From the NCBI RefSeq assembly GCF_031082295.1, contig NZ_JAVHLD010000003.1, positions 62,001-126,000 on the forward strand: 64,000 bases of DNA. Direction: 5' to 3'. A model generated the notes under the pieces. The model searched no databases. It was not told where the DNA came from and worked only from the letters and a program-made list of their open reading frames with translations. Made by a program: the position numbers and the translations under genes. Origin of the DNA: Humidesulfovibrio sp. GTDB lineage: Bacteria; Desulfobacterota; Desulfovibrionia; Desulfovibrionales; Desulfovibrionaceae. This document shows positions 17,560-25,717 of this stretch, piece by piece; the stretch's first letter is position 1, and every line of letters begins with the position of its first letter.

Positions 17560-18690
17560 CTACTTCTTGGCGGCGGGCTTCTTGGCCGCAGGCTTCTTGG
17601 TGGCGGGCTTCTTGGCCTTCTTGGCCAGGCGGTCCTGCAGGCCCTTGATGAGAATGGGCCAGGCCATGGTGGCGTCGGCGTGGACCTCCGCGAACTGGCC
17701 GCCCTCGGCCGGGGGCACGAACTTGCCCCAGGAGATGCCCTCCTGGTAGGTGCAGCCGGACAGGCCGCCCCAGTGCACGGGCTCCGGGCAGATGCGGATG
17801 GCGTAGGTGAAGCGGCGCTCGGGCAGGTCGCGCTCCAGGCGGTCGCTCATGACGTCGAAGAACGGGCCGATCTGCTGCGCCCAGTTGCGCGGCACGCCCC
17901 CGCCGATGGTGAAGATGGCCATCTTCTTGGCCCCGTACATCTTCTTGGAATAGCTGAAGAGGTCGAGGAAGGGGTTGAACTGGAAGGGCAGGGCCTCGGG
18001 GCCTTTCTCGCCCAGCAGGTGGCCGAAGTCCTTCGCCAGGATGGAGCAGGCCACGTCGAGCGCCAGCTCGGAGTCCGTGAAGGCCGGGATGTAGACCGGC
18101 ACGCCCTTCTTATAGGCGCTCTTCAGGATGCCGGGGCCGTTGTACTTCTCGCTCAGGTGCTTGCCGATGGCCTTGCAGATGAGCTCGGAGGACAGGTGCG
18201 TGACCTTGTCCACGTCCATGAGCTGGTGCATGACCTCGCGGACCACCAGCTCGGCCTGGGCGAAGTTGGCCTCGGGCTCGAGCGTGTCGTAGACGCGGTT
18301 GTACCCGGCCTCGAACAGGTCCTTGTCGTTCATGCGCGCGGGTTCGTACTTGAAATGCTTGAGCCCGATGGACTCGATGAAGCCGTGGGCCATGAGCGCG
18401 CCGGTGGAGACCACCACGTCGAGCCAGCCCTCGTCGATCATCTTGATCAGCAGTTTGCTCTGCTTGGCCACGGTCATGGCGCCGGAGAAGGTGCCCACCA
18501 CAACGCAGTCCGGATCCTCCACCATGGCCTGGAGCACGTCCAGCGCCTCGCCCAGGCTGCGGCCGCCGAAAGCGGTGCGGCCCATGGCGGTCAGAAGCTC
18601 GTCGAAGTCGCCGATCTTGTCGGGGTCGAGCGTGGTGAGAGGGGTGAGCCGGTCCTTGACGCCGTCGTGCAGGGTGCGCTTGATGGCCAT
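17560..18690 (-). CDS. deoxyhypusine synthase-family protein (probable homospermidine synthase)
   Basis: 376 residues. It matches the deoxyhypusine synthase fold along its length (VVVGTFSGAMT, TGALMAHGFIE, TIGGGVPRNW) and keeps the catalytic lysine (about K323) in SWGKF with the following HADAT segment. Bacteria lack eIF5A, and bacterial homologues are known to transfer the aminobutyl group of spermidine/putrescine to make homospermidine or related polyamines; that is the likely role given arginine decarboxylase upstream and agmatine deiminase downstream. The last ~20 residues are a Lys/Ala/Pro repeat (KKPAA units), unusual for the family and reminiscent of histone-H1-like tails. AGGAA precedes ATG 18690. 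Confidence 0.88.
   Translation of the reverse strand: MAIKRTLHDGVKDRLTPLTTLDPDKIGDFDELLTAMGRTAFGGRSLGEALDVLQAMVEDPDCVVVGTFSGAMTVAKQSKLLIKMIDEGWLDVVVSTGALMAHGFIESIGLKHFKYEPARMNDKDLFEAGYNRVYDTLEPEANFAQAELVVREVMHQLMDVDKVTHLSSELICKAIGKHLSEKYNGPGILKSAYKKGVPVYIPAFTDSELALDVACSILAKDFGHLLGEKGPEALPFQFNPFLDLFSYSKKMYGAKKMAIFTIGGGVPRNWAQQIGPFFDVMSDRLERDLPERRFTYAIRICPEPVHWGGLSGCTYQEGISWGKFVPPAEGGQFAEVHADATMAWPILIKGLQDRLAKKAKKPATKKPAAKKPAAKK
17564..17623. repeat. 15-bp tandem repeat encoding the KKPAA tail
   Basis: Three near-perfect 15-base units (TTCTTGGCGGCGGGC, TTCTTGGCCGCAGGC, TTCTTGGTGGCGGGC) and a diverging fourth, in frame, so copy-number change would lengthen or shorten the basic tail of the deoxyhypusine-synthase-like protein without a frameshift. 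Confidence 0.8.
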
Positions 18691-18710
18691 GGGATTTCCT
18701 TGTGCCTAAA

Positions 18711-18745
18711 GCCCCCCGCCCCCTGTTTTCAAGGAGGCGGGAGGC
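18711..18745 (-). terminator. intercistronic hairpin, possible attenuator
   Basis: In the leftward transcript GCCUCCCGCC (18736-18745) pairs with GGCGGGGGGC (18711-18720): ten pairs, one a G-U, with a 15-base loop, followed by only three U (CUUUAGG). It sits between the arginine decarboxylase and deoxyhypusine-synthase-like genes. The weak U-tract suggests partial termination or mRNA 3'-end protection. Confidence 0.4.
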
Positions 18746-18775
18746 CCTGGACGTGGTTCTGTTGGGCGGGCCGTC

Positions 18776-19330
18776 TTAAAAGATGAAGACGACCGCGGAC
18801 ACGGTGGTGGTCCACATGTTGGAGGTGCCGATGGCGGAGATCGGGGCGGAGATGGAGTCGATGATCTTGCCGCTCATGAGGTACACCTCGCGGCGCTCGT
18901 CGTAGCCGATCTCGGGATCGAAATCGACGCCGAGCGTGGTCGCCAGCATGGTGGAGGCCAGGTCCTCGGCGAAGTCGCCCAGCTCCTTCTCCTCCTCGCC
19001 GAAGCTGTGGTGCTCGGAGATGTAGCCGTAGTGCTGCTTGTCGGCCGGAATGGCCATGCCGCAAGCGCTGCCCACCAGACGACCTTTCTCGTTGGTCTGG
19101 TTGCGCGCCATGACGCAGAAGGTGATCTGGCCGGGGTGCAGGGCCTTGACGCCCTCCTCCAGGCTCACCAACTCGCAGTTGGGCGGGTAGATGCTGGACA
19201 CGTAAACAAGATTCTGTTTCTCGATGCCGGCCTCGCGGAGCGCCAACTCGAAGGATTGCAGCTTGTTTTTGTGGACGCCCACGCCTTTGGTGAAGAAGGC
19301 GCGGGTGGGAACCATGGGATAATTGGCCAT
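18776..19330 (-). CDS. pdaD: pyruvoyl-dependent arginine decarboxylase
   Basis: 184 residues. It decarboxylates arginine to agmatine using a pyruvoyl group made by self-cleavage. The processing site is YVSSIYPPNC, Ser45-Ser46 by analogy with the archaeal enzyme; the active-site region GMAIPADK, EHHSFGEEE and a C-terminal GTSNMWTTTV segment also match. ATG 19330 is chosen because GGAGG lies eight bases upstream and it gives the canonical VPTRAFFTKGVG opening; the frame continues to 19384. First enzyme of the operon leading through agmatine deiminase to putrescine. The 113-base gap to rlmN contains a small hairpin in its leader. Confidence 0.95.
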   Translation of the reverse strand: MANYPMVPTRAFFTKGVGVHKNKLQSFELALREAGIEKQNLVYVSSIYPPNCELVSLEEGVKALHPGQITFCVMARNQTNEKGRLVGSACGMAIPADKQHYGYISEHHSFGEEEKELGDFAEDLASTMLATTLGVDFDPEIGYDERREVYLMSGKIIDSISAPISAIGTSNMWTTTVSAVVFIF

Positions 19331-19357
19331 GTGGTGACCCTCCTGGGCTGGTGATAG

Positions 19358-19373
19358 CGTCGGTGTCCCGACG
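19358..19373 (-). promoter_or_regulatory. leader hairpin upstream of arginine decarboxylase
   Basis: CGTCGG-4 bases-CCGACG is a perfect 6-bp stem 28 bases before the decarboxylase start, just downstream of an AT-rich stretch (ATATATTTTTTT) that could contain the promoter. No known riboswitch is recognised. Confidence 0.3.
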
Positions 19374-19443
19374 AAAGACGGCATATATTTTTTTGGAAGG
19401 GCTGGCTACTATTAAATCGGGGCGGTCCTGGCAAGCTCTTTTT

Positions 19444-20556
19444 TCAGGCCGCGCCGCCGTCGCCCTGCTCCACCCCTTCCGCTGGCCCCGCCAACAGCTT
19501 CAACTGGCCGCACGCCGCGGCGATGTCCTGGCCCATGCTGCGCCGGATGAACGTGGTGATGCGCTTGCTGCGCAGATATTCCTCGAAGGCCAGCACCACG
19601 CCCGGTTCCGGCGCTCGGTAGGGCGGGTTCGGGCTCACCTCCGGCGGCGGCGGGTTGTAGCCGATGAGGTTGACCTTGCAGCGGCGCTGGCCCAGCAGCT
19701 TCACCAGTTGCTTGGCGTGCGCCAGCGAGTCGTTGACCCCGCCGAGCATGATGTACTCGTACGTCACGCGCTCGCGCGACTTCAGCGGATAGCGGTCCAG
19801 CGCGCCCAGGAGCTCGTCCAGCGGCACGCGCGCGGCCTTGGGCATGAGCTTCTCGCGCAGCTCCTGGGTGGGCGCGTGCAGGCTGATGGCGGGCACGGCC
19901 AGGCCGGAATCGCCCAGAATCTTGAGGGCCGACGGAATGCCCACGCTCGACACCGTGGCCCGGCGCGAGGCGATGGAGATGCCCTCCGCGCTGCCCAGCG
20001 TCTCCAGGCTGCGCAGCAGCTCCGTCAGGTTCATGAGCGGCTCGCCCATGCCCATGAACACGAGGTTGCGCACCAACGGCAGCCCGGCTCTCGCCAGGTG
20101 CTCGCGCCCCACCAGTATCTGGCCCAGGATCTCGCTCATGCTCATGTTCCGCGTGAGGCCCAGCTCCCCGGTGGAGCAGAAGGAGCAGGCCATGGCGCAG
20201 CCCACCTGGGTGCTCAGGCACTGGGTGTAGTGCTGGCCCATGGGGATGAGCACCGTCTCGATCTTTTCGCCGTCGGCAAGGCTCAGGAGCAGCTTGATGG
20301 TGCCGTCGCGGCTGGTGCGCGCCACCTCGACCACCGGGCGGGGCATGTGCGCCCGTTCGGCCAGCTTCGCCTTCAGGTCCTTAGAGAGGTTGGTCATGGC
20401 CGCGAAATCCCGCACGCCCCGCTGCCACAGCCAGTGCCAGAGCTGGTCCGCGCGGAAGCGCGGCTGGCGCATGTCCTCCACCACGAACGCCTCAAGCTCC
20501 GAGCGCGTCAGGTTCAGGAGGTCCACTTTGGACGGGTTTTGTGCGGCGTCACTCAT
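19444..20556 (-). CDS. rlmN: 23S rRNA (adenine2503-C2)/tRNA (A37-C2) methyltransferase RlmN
   Basis: 370 residues. Radical-SAM dual-specificity RNA methylase: Fe-S cysteines 120, 124, 127 in CAMACSFC, the GQHYTQCLSTQVG lead-in, FMGMGEPLMN, SISLHAPT, and near the C-terminus the second catalytic cysteine in GQDIAAACGQL. I start at ATG 20556 (MSDAAQNPSKVDL); the frame runs on to 21564 but that region is antisense to yggS. It is divergent from yggS across about 100 bases and 113 bases ahead of the polyamine operon. Confidence 0.96.
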   Translation of the reverse strand: MSDAAQNPSKVDLLNLTRSELEAFVVEDMRQPRFRADQLWHWLWQRGVRDFAAMTNLSKDLKAKLAERAHMPRPVVEVARTSRDGTIKLLLSLADGEKIETVLIPMGQHYTQCLSTQVGCAMACSFCSTGELGLTRNMSMSEILGQILVGREHLARAGLPLVRNLVFMGMGEPLMNLTELLRSLETLGSAEGISIASRRATVSSVGIPSALKILGDSGLAVPAISLHAPTQELREKLMPKAARVPLDELLGALDRYPLKSRERVTYEYIMLGGVNDSLAHAKQLVKLLGQRRCKVNLIGYNPPPPEVSPNPPYRAPEPGVVLAFEEYLRSKRITTFIRRSMGQDIAAACGQLKLLAGPAEGVEQGDGGAA

Positions 20557-20605
20557 CGTCAAAGCATGTACCAGCACCGCTCCCAATGCACAAGGGCGCT
20601 GGAAC

Positions 20606-20641
20606 GCCCCCGGCCCAGGCTCTTCCCTGTGGGGGCTTTTT
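20606..20641 (+). terminator. terminator-like hairpin just upstream of yggS
   Basis: GCCCCC (20606-20611) pairs with GGGGGC (20631-20636), with an inner CAGG/CCTG helix, then TTTTT (20637-20641). It faces rightward, 18 bases before the yggS start, though no rightward gene precedes it for 4.5 kb. It could be an attenuator of yggS or end a short transcript. Confidence 0.5.
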
Positions 20642-20658
20642 GGCGTAGGTGTCGGCCC

Positions 20659-21396
20659 ATGGCAGCACAGATCAAGATCAATCCGGCCCGCGCCCAGAAG
20701 CTCGCGGCCAACCTGGCGAAGGTCAAGGCCCGCGTGGCGGCGGCCTGTCAGCGCTCGGGGCGCGACCCCGAGAGCGTGCGCCTGGTGGCGGTGAGCAAGT
20801 TCCACCCGGCCAGCGACATCCTGGCGCTGGTGGAGGCGGGCCAGCGCGACTTCGGCGAGTCGTACGTGCAGGAGGCGCTGGCCAAGCAGGACGAGCTGGT
20901 GGGCCAGGACATCCTGTGGCACTTCGTGGGCGGGCTGCAGACCAAGAAGGCCAGGCAGGTGGCCGGGCGCTTCGTGCTGGTGCACAGCGTGGACAGCGAG
21001 AAGCTGGCCATGGAGCTGGCCCGCCGCGCCCAGGCCCAGGGCGTGCTGCAGAGCGTGCTCATCGAGGTCAACATGGGCGAGGAGCAGAAGGCCGGCGTGG
21101 ACGAGGCCGAGCTGCCCGCCCTGGCCGAGACCGTGCTTTCCCTGCGCAAGGACGGCGTCGGCCTGGACCTGCAGGGGCTCATGTGCCTGCCGCCGGTGTT
21201 CGACTCCCCCGAGGAGGCCGGGCCGGCCTTCGAGTACCTGCGCGAGCTGCGCGACGGGCTCCAGGCCAGGCTGGGCGTGCCGCTGCCGCACCTGTCCATG
21301 GGCATGACAGGCGACTTCGAGGCCGCCATCGAGGAAGGCGCGACGATCATCCGCGTGGGCACGTCCATCTTCGGGGCGCGTCCGCCGAAGTCCTGA
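20659..21396 (+). CDS. yggS: YggS-family pyridoxal phosphate homeostasis protein
   Basis: 245 residues, alanine-racemase-like TIM barrel without the C-terminal racemase domain. PLP lysine is K47 in VAVSKFHPA; further marks are DFGESYVQEA, WHFVGGLQTKKA, VLIEVNMGEEQKAGV, GLMCLPP and LSMGMTGDFEAAIEEG ending in VRVGTSIFG-type RVGTSIFGAR. It binds PLP and modulates vitamin B6 and amino-acid pools. Start at ATG 20659 after a weak AGGTG; the frame stays open leftward to 19351 only because it is antisense to rlmN. Confidence 0.94.
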   Translation: MAAQIKINPARAQKLAANLAKVKARVAAACQRSGRDPESVRLVAVSKFHPASDILALVEAGQRDFGESYVQEALAKQDELVGQDILWHFVGGLQTKKARQVAGRFVLVHSVDSEKLAMELARRAQAQGVLQSVLIEVNMGEEQKAGVDEAELPALAETVLSLRKDGVGLDLQGLMCLPPVFDSPEEAGPAFEYLRELRDGLQARLGVPLPHLSMGMTGDFEAAIEEGATIIRVGTSIFGARPPKS

Positions 21397-21463
21397 CGGC
21401 TTTCTCCGGCATGCGCGGCGGCCGAACATTCTGCGGTTTGCTCCGGGCGACCCACGCCCGCCC

Positions 21464-21492
21464 TTGCGCAACGCAACAGCCGGTGCTATTCG
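21464..21492 (+). promoter_or_regulatory. possible sigma-70-type promoter for the DUF4390/NtrY-like pair
   Basis: TTGCGC (21464-21469) and TATTCG (21487-21492) with a 17-base spacer, 66 bases before the DUF4390 start in an otherwise featureless 162-base gap. Match to consensus is moderate. Confidence 0.3.
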
Positions 21493-21558
21493 GCGAAGTG
21501 CGCAGGCGCGACACGCAACCGCCCAAGCGCCAACTTCTGACCCTGGACGCCGCCGCCC

Positions 21559-22137
21559 ATGCACCGCACCCGCCGCACGCCCAAGGCCGCAGCAACGGCC
21601 ATGCTCCTGGCGACCACCCTGGTCCTGTGGACCTCCGTGGCGGCTGCGCAGTCCCTGGTGCTCTCAAACCTCGTGGTGGACAACAAGGCCGGCAGCCTCA
21701 TGGCCCGCTTCGGCGTGTCCGTGGACGGCGTGGCCGAACTGACCGAGAGCCTGCAGAGCGGCGTCACCATGGCCCTGACCTGCAAGGCCAAGCTCAACCG
21801 GAAGAGCGGCCTGTTCGGCAGCCCCCACCTGACCGAGGCCGAGAGCACAAGCCGCCTGAAGTTCGACGCCCTGACCAAGGAATACACGCTCTCGCTGCCT
21901 GGCCGCGAGGCCCCGCTCAGAAACGCCAACCTGCAAGACCTGCTCGTTGCGGGCTGGGGCGGGCTGACCCTGGGCCTGGGCTCGTGGACCATGCTTGAGC
22001 GCGACAAGGAATACACCCTGACGCTGGACATCCGGCTGCAGCAGACGGACATCCCCAACTGGTTCAGGCGCACCCTGCTCTTCTGGACCTGGGACGTTGC
22101 CCCGTCGGCCTCCTACCAGCTGCACTTCAAGTACTAG
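21559..22137 (+). CDS. DUF4390 exported protein
   Basis: 192 residues with an N-terminal signal peptide (TAMLLATTLVLWTSVAAA, cleavage after ~AAA at 28-30) and a beta-rich mature part ending ...YQLHFKY, as in the DUF4390 family. The family is usually encoded directly before an NtrY-like sensor kinase, as here (15 bases apart), so a periplasmic role in signal input is likely but unproven. No clear ribosome site precedes ATG 21559. Confidence 0.8.
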   Translation: MHRTRRTPKAAATAMLLATTLVLWTSVAAAQSLVLSNLVVDNKAGSLMARFGVSVDGVAELTESLQSGVTMALTCKAKLNRKSGLFGSPHLTEAESTSRLKFDALTKEYTLSLPGREAPLRNANLQDLLVAGWGGLTLGLGSWTMLERDKEYTLTLDIRLQQTDIPNWFRRTLLFWTWDVAPSASYQLHFKY

Positions 22138-22152
22138 GACCGGGCGGGACGG

Positions 22153-24429
22153 ATGCCGAGCATGGACCAGGACCCCGGGTCGCCGACCAAGGATTCCGCG
22201 ACGCCCTATCATCTCCTCTCGCCCGAGGCGAGAGAGCGGGCCAGGCGCAAGCGCGAGGTGGCCATCGCCCTCATCGGCGTGCTGCTCATCGTGGTGCTCA
22301 CCTGGGTGGAGCTGAAGCTGCTCGGCGTCAACTCCTACCTCTTCCTCGGCCTGTTCAACCTCAATTTCATCCTGCTTCTGGTGGTGCTCTTCGTTGTGGC
22401 CAGAAACGGGGTCAAGCTCGTGCTGGAGCGCCGCCGCAACGTGCTCGGCTCGCGTCTGCGCTCGCGCCTGGTGCTGGCCTTCATCTTCCTGTCGCTGGTG
22501 CCGGTGGCGCTCATGTTCTACGTCTCGGCCAAGTTCGTGCAAACCAGCGTGGACTACTGGTTCAAGACCCAGGTGGAAGACTCCATGGAGCAGTCGCTCG
22601 AAATCGGGCGGGCCTTCTACCAGTCGGCCCAGGCCCGGGTGGAGCAGCGCGGCCGCGAGGTTTTGGCCCAGATAGCCAGCAACCACCTGACCTGGGGCGG
22701 CAAGAGCATGGACGCCCACTTGGCGGACTCGCAGCGCGAGTACGGCCTGGCCGTCATCGGGGTCATCACCCCGGAGGGCCGCGACCAGAACAAGCACCCC
22801 CCGCAGGTCTTCGACCGTGTCTGGGGCGAGGCCCGGGGCAAGATCGACATGGAGGGGCTGAAGAAGGCGCCGCACTATGTGTCGGTGGTGCTCTCAAGCG
22901 CGGGCAACGACCTCATCGTCGGCATCCTGCCCGTGGACGACGGCAAAACCGGCTTCCTGGTGGTGGGCGAGAGCATCGGCAGCGGGCTCATGTACAAGCT
23001 CGACCAGGTGGTGCGCGGCCTGGACGAGTACAAGAAGCTCCGCAAGCTCAAGTACCCCTGGAAGATGAACCTCTACCTGACCCTTGGCGTCATGAGCCTG
23101 TTGATCGTGCTCGGGGCGTCCTGGTTCGGCTTCCGCCTGGCCAAGGAGATCAGCGCCCCGGTGCAGGCCATGGCGCTCGGCACCGAGCGCATCGCCAAGG
23201 GCGACCTTTCCGTGCGCCTGGACGACGCGGGCGACGACGAGCTCGGCTCCCTGGTGCGCTCCTTCAACCGCATGGCCGAGGACCTGGAGGCCGGGCAGAC
23301 CCGCCTCATGAGCGCCAACGAGCGCATGGCCCAGCAGTACGAGGAGCTGGAGCGCCGCGGCCGCTACATCGAGGCCGTGCTCGACAACATCACCTCCGGC
23401 GTCGTCTCCACGGACGCGTTCGGGCGCATCGGCACCGTGAACAAGGCTGCGGAGGCCATGCTCGGCATCCGCGCCGAGCAGATCCTTGGGCTCAAGGCCC
23501 AGCATCTGGTGCAGGGCGATTTCTCGGACCTCTTGAAAGAGGCGCTGGTGCAGATCACCCGGAACCCCGCGGCCCAGTGGACCCGGCAGATCGACCTGCC
23601 CCTGCAGGGCCGCAGCGCCCGCTTCCTGGTCAACGTTGTGGGGCTGTCGTCGGGCCATGGCGGCCTGGCCGGCCCCACTGCCCAGGGTGGCCCGGCCGGC
23701 CAGGCCGAAGGCACGGGCCTGGTGGCCGTGTTCGAGGACATCACCGAGCTTGAGAAAATGCAGCGCCTGGCCGCCTGGCGCGAGGTGGCCCAAAGAATCG
23801 CGCACGAGATCAAGAACCCGCTGACGCCCATCAAGCTCTCGGCCCAGCGCCTGCTGCGCAAGTTCGGCCCGCTGAACGCGGACCCGGCCTTCAACGACTG
23901 CGGCCAGCTCATCGTGCGCGAGGTGGAGCGCCTGCAGCAGCTGGTGGCGGAATTCTCAAGCTACGCCAAGCTGCCGGAGCCGGAGATGCTCGTGGCCGAC
24001 CTCGGCCCGCTGCTGGAAGAGGTGGTGGGCACCTTCGCCACGGCCCACCGCGACATCGCCTGGACGCTCACGGCGGACCCGGCGCTGCCGAGCTTCCCCT
24101 TCGACGCCGAGGGCATGCGCAAGGTCTTCATGAACCTCCTGACCAACGCCGCCGAGGCCCTGGAAGGCCGCGAGGACGGCACCGTGGACGTGTGCTCCGA
24201 GCTGCTCGGGGGCGGGCGGGTGCGGGTGTCCGTGGCCGACAACGGGCCGGGCTTCACCCAGGAGGAGCGCGCGCGCATGTTCGAGCCGTACTACTCGCGC
24301 AAGAAGTCCGGCACGGGCCTGGGGCTCACCATCGTGCGCTCCATCGTCACCGACCACAAGGGCGTGGTGCGCGTGGAGGCGGCAAAGCCCAAGGGCTCGG
24401 TGTTCGTAGTGGAGCTGCCGCTGGGGTAG
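22153..24429 (+). CDS. NtrY-like transmembrane sensor histidine kinase
   Basis: 758 residues. Three hydrophobic segments near the N-terminus (~36-58, ~65-85, ~110-130), a periplasmic domain (~131-303), a fourth helix (~304-328), HAMP (~330-385), PAS (~395-510), HisKA with His 551 in QRIAHEIKNPLTP, and HATPase with NLLTNAAEAL (~660), DNGPGF and GTGLGLTIV. The architecture equals NtrY of the NtrY/NtrX system. The usual partner, a sigma-54 regulator of NtrX type, does not follow; the next gene is convergent. It may signal to the regulator at 6760 or to one elsewhere. ATG 22153 follows GGGACGG. Confidence 0.92.
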   Translation: MPSMDQDPGSPTKDSATPYHLLSPEARERARRKREVAIALIGVLLIVVLTWVELKLLGVNSYLFLGLFNLNFILLLVVLFVVARNGVKLVLERRRNVLGSRLRSRLVLAFIFLSLVPVALMFYVSAKFVQTSVDYWFKTQVEDSMEQSLEIGRAFYQSAQARVEQRGREVLAQIASNHLTWGGKSMDAHLADSQREYGLAVIGVITPEGRDQNKHPPQVFDRVWGEARGKIDMEGLKKAPHYVSVVLSSAGNDLIVGILPVDDGKTGFLVVGESIGSGLMYKLDQVVRGLDEYKKLRKLKYPWKMNLYLTLGVMSLLIVLGASWFGFRLAKEISAPVQAMALGTERIAKGDLSVRLDDAGDDELGSLVRSFNRMAEDLEAGQTRLMSANERMAQQYEELERRGRYIEAVLDNITSGVVSTDAFGRIGTVNKAAEAMLGIRAEQILGLKAQHLVQGDFSDLLKEALVQITRNPAAQWTRQIDLPLQGRSARFLVNVVGLSSGHGGLAGPTAQGGPAGQAEGTGLVAVFEDITELEKMQRLAAWREVAQRIAHEIKNPLTPIKLSAQRLLRKFGPLNADPAFNDCGQLIVREVERLQQLVAEFSSYAKLPEPEMLVADLGPLLEEVVGTFATAHRDIAWTLTADPALPSFPFDAEGMRKVFMNLLTNAAEALEGREDGTVDVCSELLGGGRVRVSVADNGPGFTQEERARMFEPYYSRKKSGTGLGLTIVRSIVTDHKGVVRVEAAKPKGSVFVVELPLG

Positions 24430-24445
24430 GGCCCGAAACGACTCA

Positions 24446-24484
24446 GGCCGGGGTTCCGGGACACATGCCCCGCACACCCCGGCC
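24446..24484. terminator. hairpin between convergent genes
   Basis: GGCCGGGG (24446-24453) pairs perfectly with CCCCGGCC (24477-24484), with an inner CGGG/CCCG helix. It lies between the ends of the NtrY-like kinase and the convergent methyltransferase. There is no T-tract on either strand, so it is not a classical intrinsic terminator. Confidence 0.35.
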
Positions 24485-24516
24485 CGATTGCCGACATTTC
24501 ACTCAGACGGATTAGG

Positions 24517-25641
24517 CTAGTAGACTTCGCGCCCGCAGGACGTGTCGAGCAGCCTGTTGGCGTCAACGTTCACCATTTCGAAGAAGAGCCCGGTTTCGCC
24601 CTGAAGCTTGTCCAGGGCCTCGAAGATCTCAACGGCAAAGGTCGAGACGATGATAACGAGGTCGGGCTTGAGGGCGGGAATGTCCTTGGGATTCACGATG
24701 GGGTATCCCGCAATGGTCTTGCCCCACTTGGCCGGGTCGTTGTCCGCAACGCCGACGATGGCGCCCGCCGGAACAGATTGCCGCAGTTCCTCCTGGAGGC
24801 CCTCCAGACGGCCTCCAGCGCCGAAGAACAATATCCTCTTGTAGCCCTTCATGTCCTCCTTGTGGCTGGACAAGTCATACCAGCGGTTGGCGTCCCAGTC
24901 CGGGGCAAGCTTGAAGTTCGTGATCTTTTTGGCCGCCCCGGCCATGGTGGAGCCCTCTTCGTGCACCTGCTGCTTGAAGACCTTGAAGCCCGCTGTGGCG
25001 AGCCAGTCGTTCAGGCACAGCAGGTTCGGGATGTACCAGTTGCTCCATACATTCGCGTGGCAGCCACGGGAGAACAGCGTCAGTGGAATCTTGTCCACTA
25101 TGGCCATGAGCTCGGGCTTGTGCTTGGCCATGAGCCCGTCGATATTGTAGCTGTACTCCAGGATATGCCCGCTATAAAAGACGGTCCCTTCGTCGTTCAG
25201 GACGTTGTAGATGTTCTGGAAGGCCAGAAGCGGATGCAGAATGTGGTAGTAGACGCCGAGAAACATGACGATGTCGTACTTCCCGTGATCCTTCGGGTTC
25301 AGGTACGTTACGTCGCACTGGATGTGCTTGGCCTTTGAGTTGTTGATCCTGTGCGCCACGGCGAAGCCGGTGCGGTCCTTGTTCTGGATGTCCATGGCGG
25401 TGACGCTGGCTCCGCGTCTTTCGATCTCGAAGGTATATGCCCCGTCCCAGGCGCCGATCTCAAGCACGCGCTTGCCCGTCAGGTCCTGAGGGAGTCCGTA
25501 ATAGTCAAGGAGCATCTTGGCGTCGATGGGCATCCGCCCCGGCGTCATGACACCAGGAGATACCTCGTACCTGTGGTACCAGGTACGTGACGCGACAAGC
25601 TCAAGAATCTCATCTTTCGACAGCACTTTATCATCGACCAT
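24517..25641 (-). CDS. class I methyltransferase fused to a C-terminal Rossmann module
   Basis: About 374 residues. The methyltransferase core spans ~45-230 (VLEIGAWDGAYTFEIERRGA, MDIQNKDRTGF, FLGVYYHILHPLLAF). The last ~110 residues form a second Rossmann-like unit (ILFFGAGGRLEGL, then VADNDPAKWGKTI and VIIVSTFAVE), a module often attached to sugar methyltransferases and nucleotide-sugar enzymes. The paralogue at 29486 has the same two parts in reverse order. The start is one of three consecutive ATGs (25647, 25644, 25641); the last has the best spacing to GGGGGA. It is the terminal gene of the leftward island operon, 76 bases after the DUF115 gene. Substrate unknown. Confidence 0.85.
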   Translation of the reverse strand: MVDDKVLSKDEILELVASRTWYHRYEVSPGVMTPGRMPIDAKMLLDYYGLPQDLTGKRVLEIGAWDGAYTFEIERRGASVTAMDIQNKDRTGFAVAHRINNSKAKHIQCDVTYLNPKDHGKYDIVMFLGVYYHILHPLLAFQNIYNVLNDEGTVFYSGHILEYSYNIDGLMAKHKPELMAIVDKIPLTLFSRGCHANVWSNWYIPNLLCLNDWLATAGFKVFKQQVHEEGSTMAGAAKKITNFKLAPDWDANRWYDLSSHKEDMKGYKRILFFGAGGRLEGLQEELRQSVPAGAIVGVADNDPAKWGKTIAGYPIVNPKDIPALKPDLVIIVSTFAVEIFEALDKLQGETGLFFEMVNVDANRLLDTSCGREVY

Positions 25642-25717
25642 CATCATTCCCCCAATGTCGTTGTTTTGCTATTGCTGCCCTGAGTGGCGCAACGTTTCTT
25701 GCTCTCGCTCCACATCC

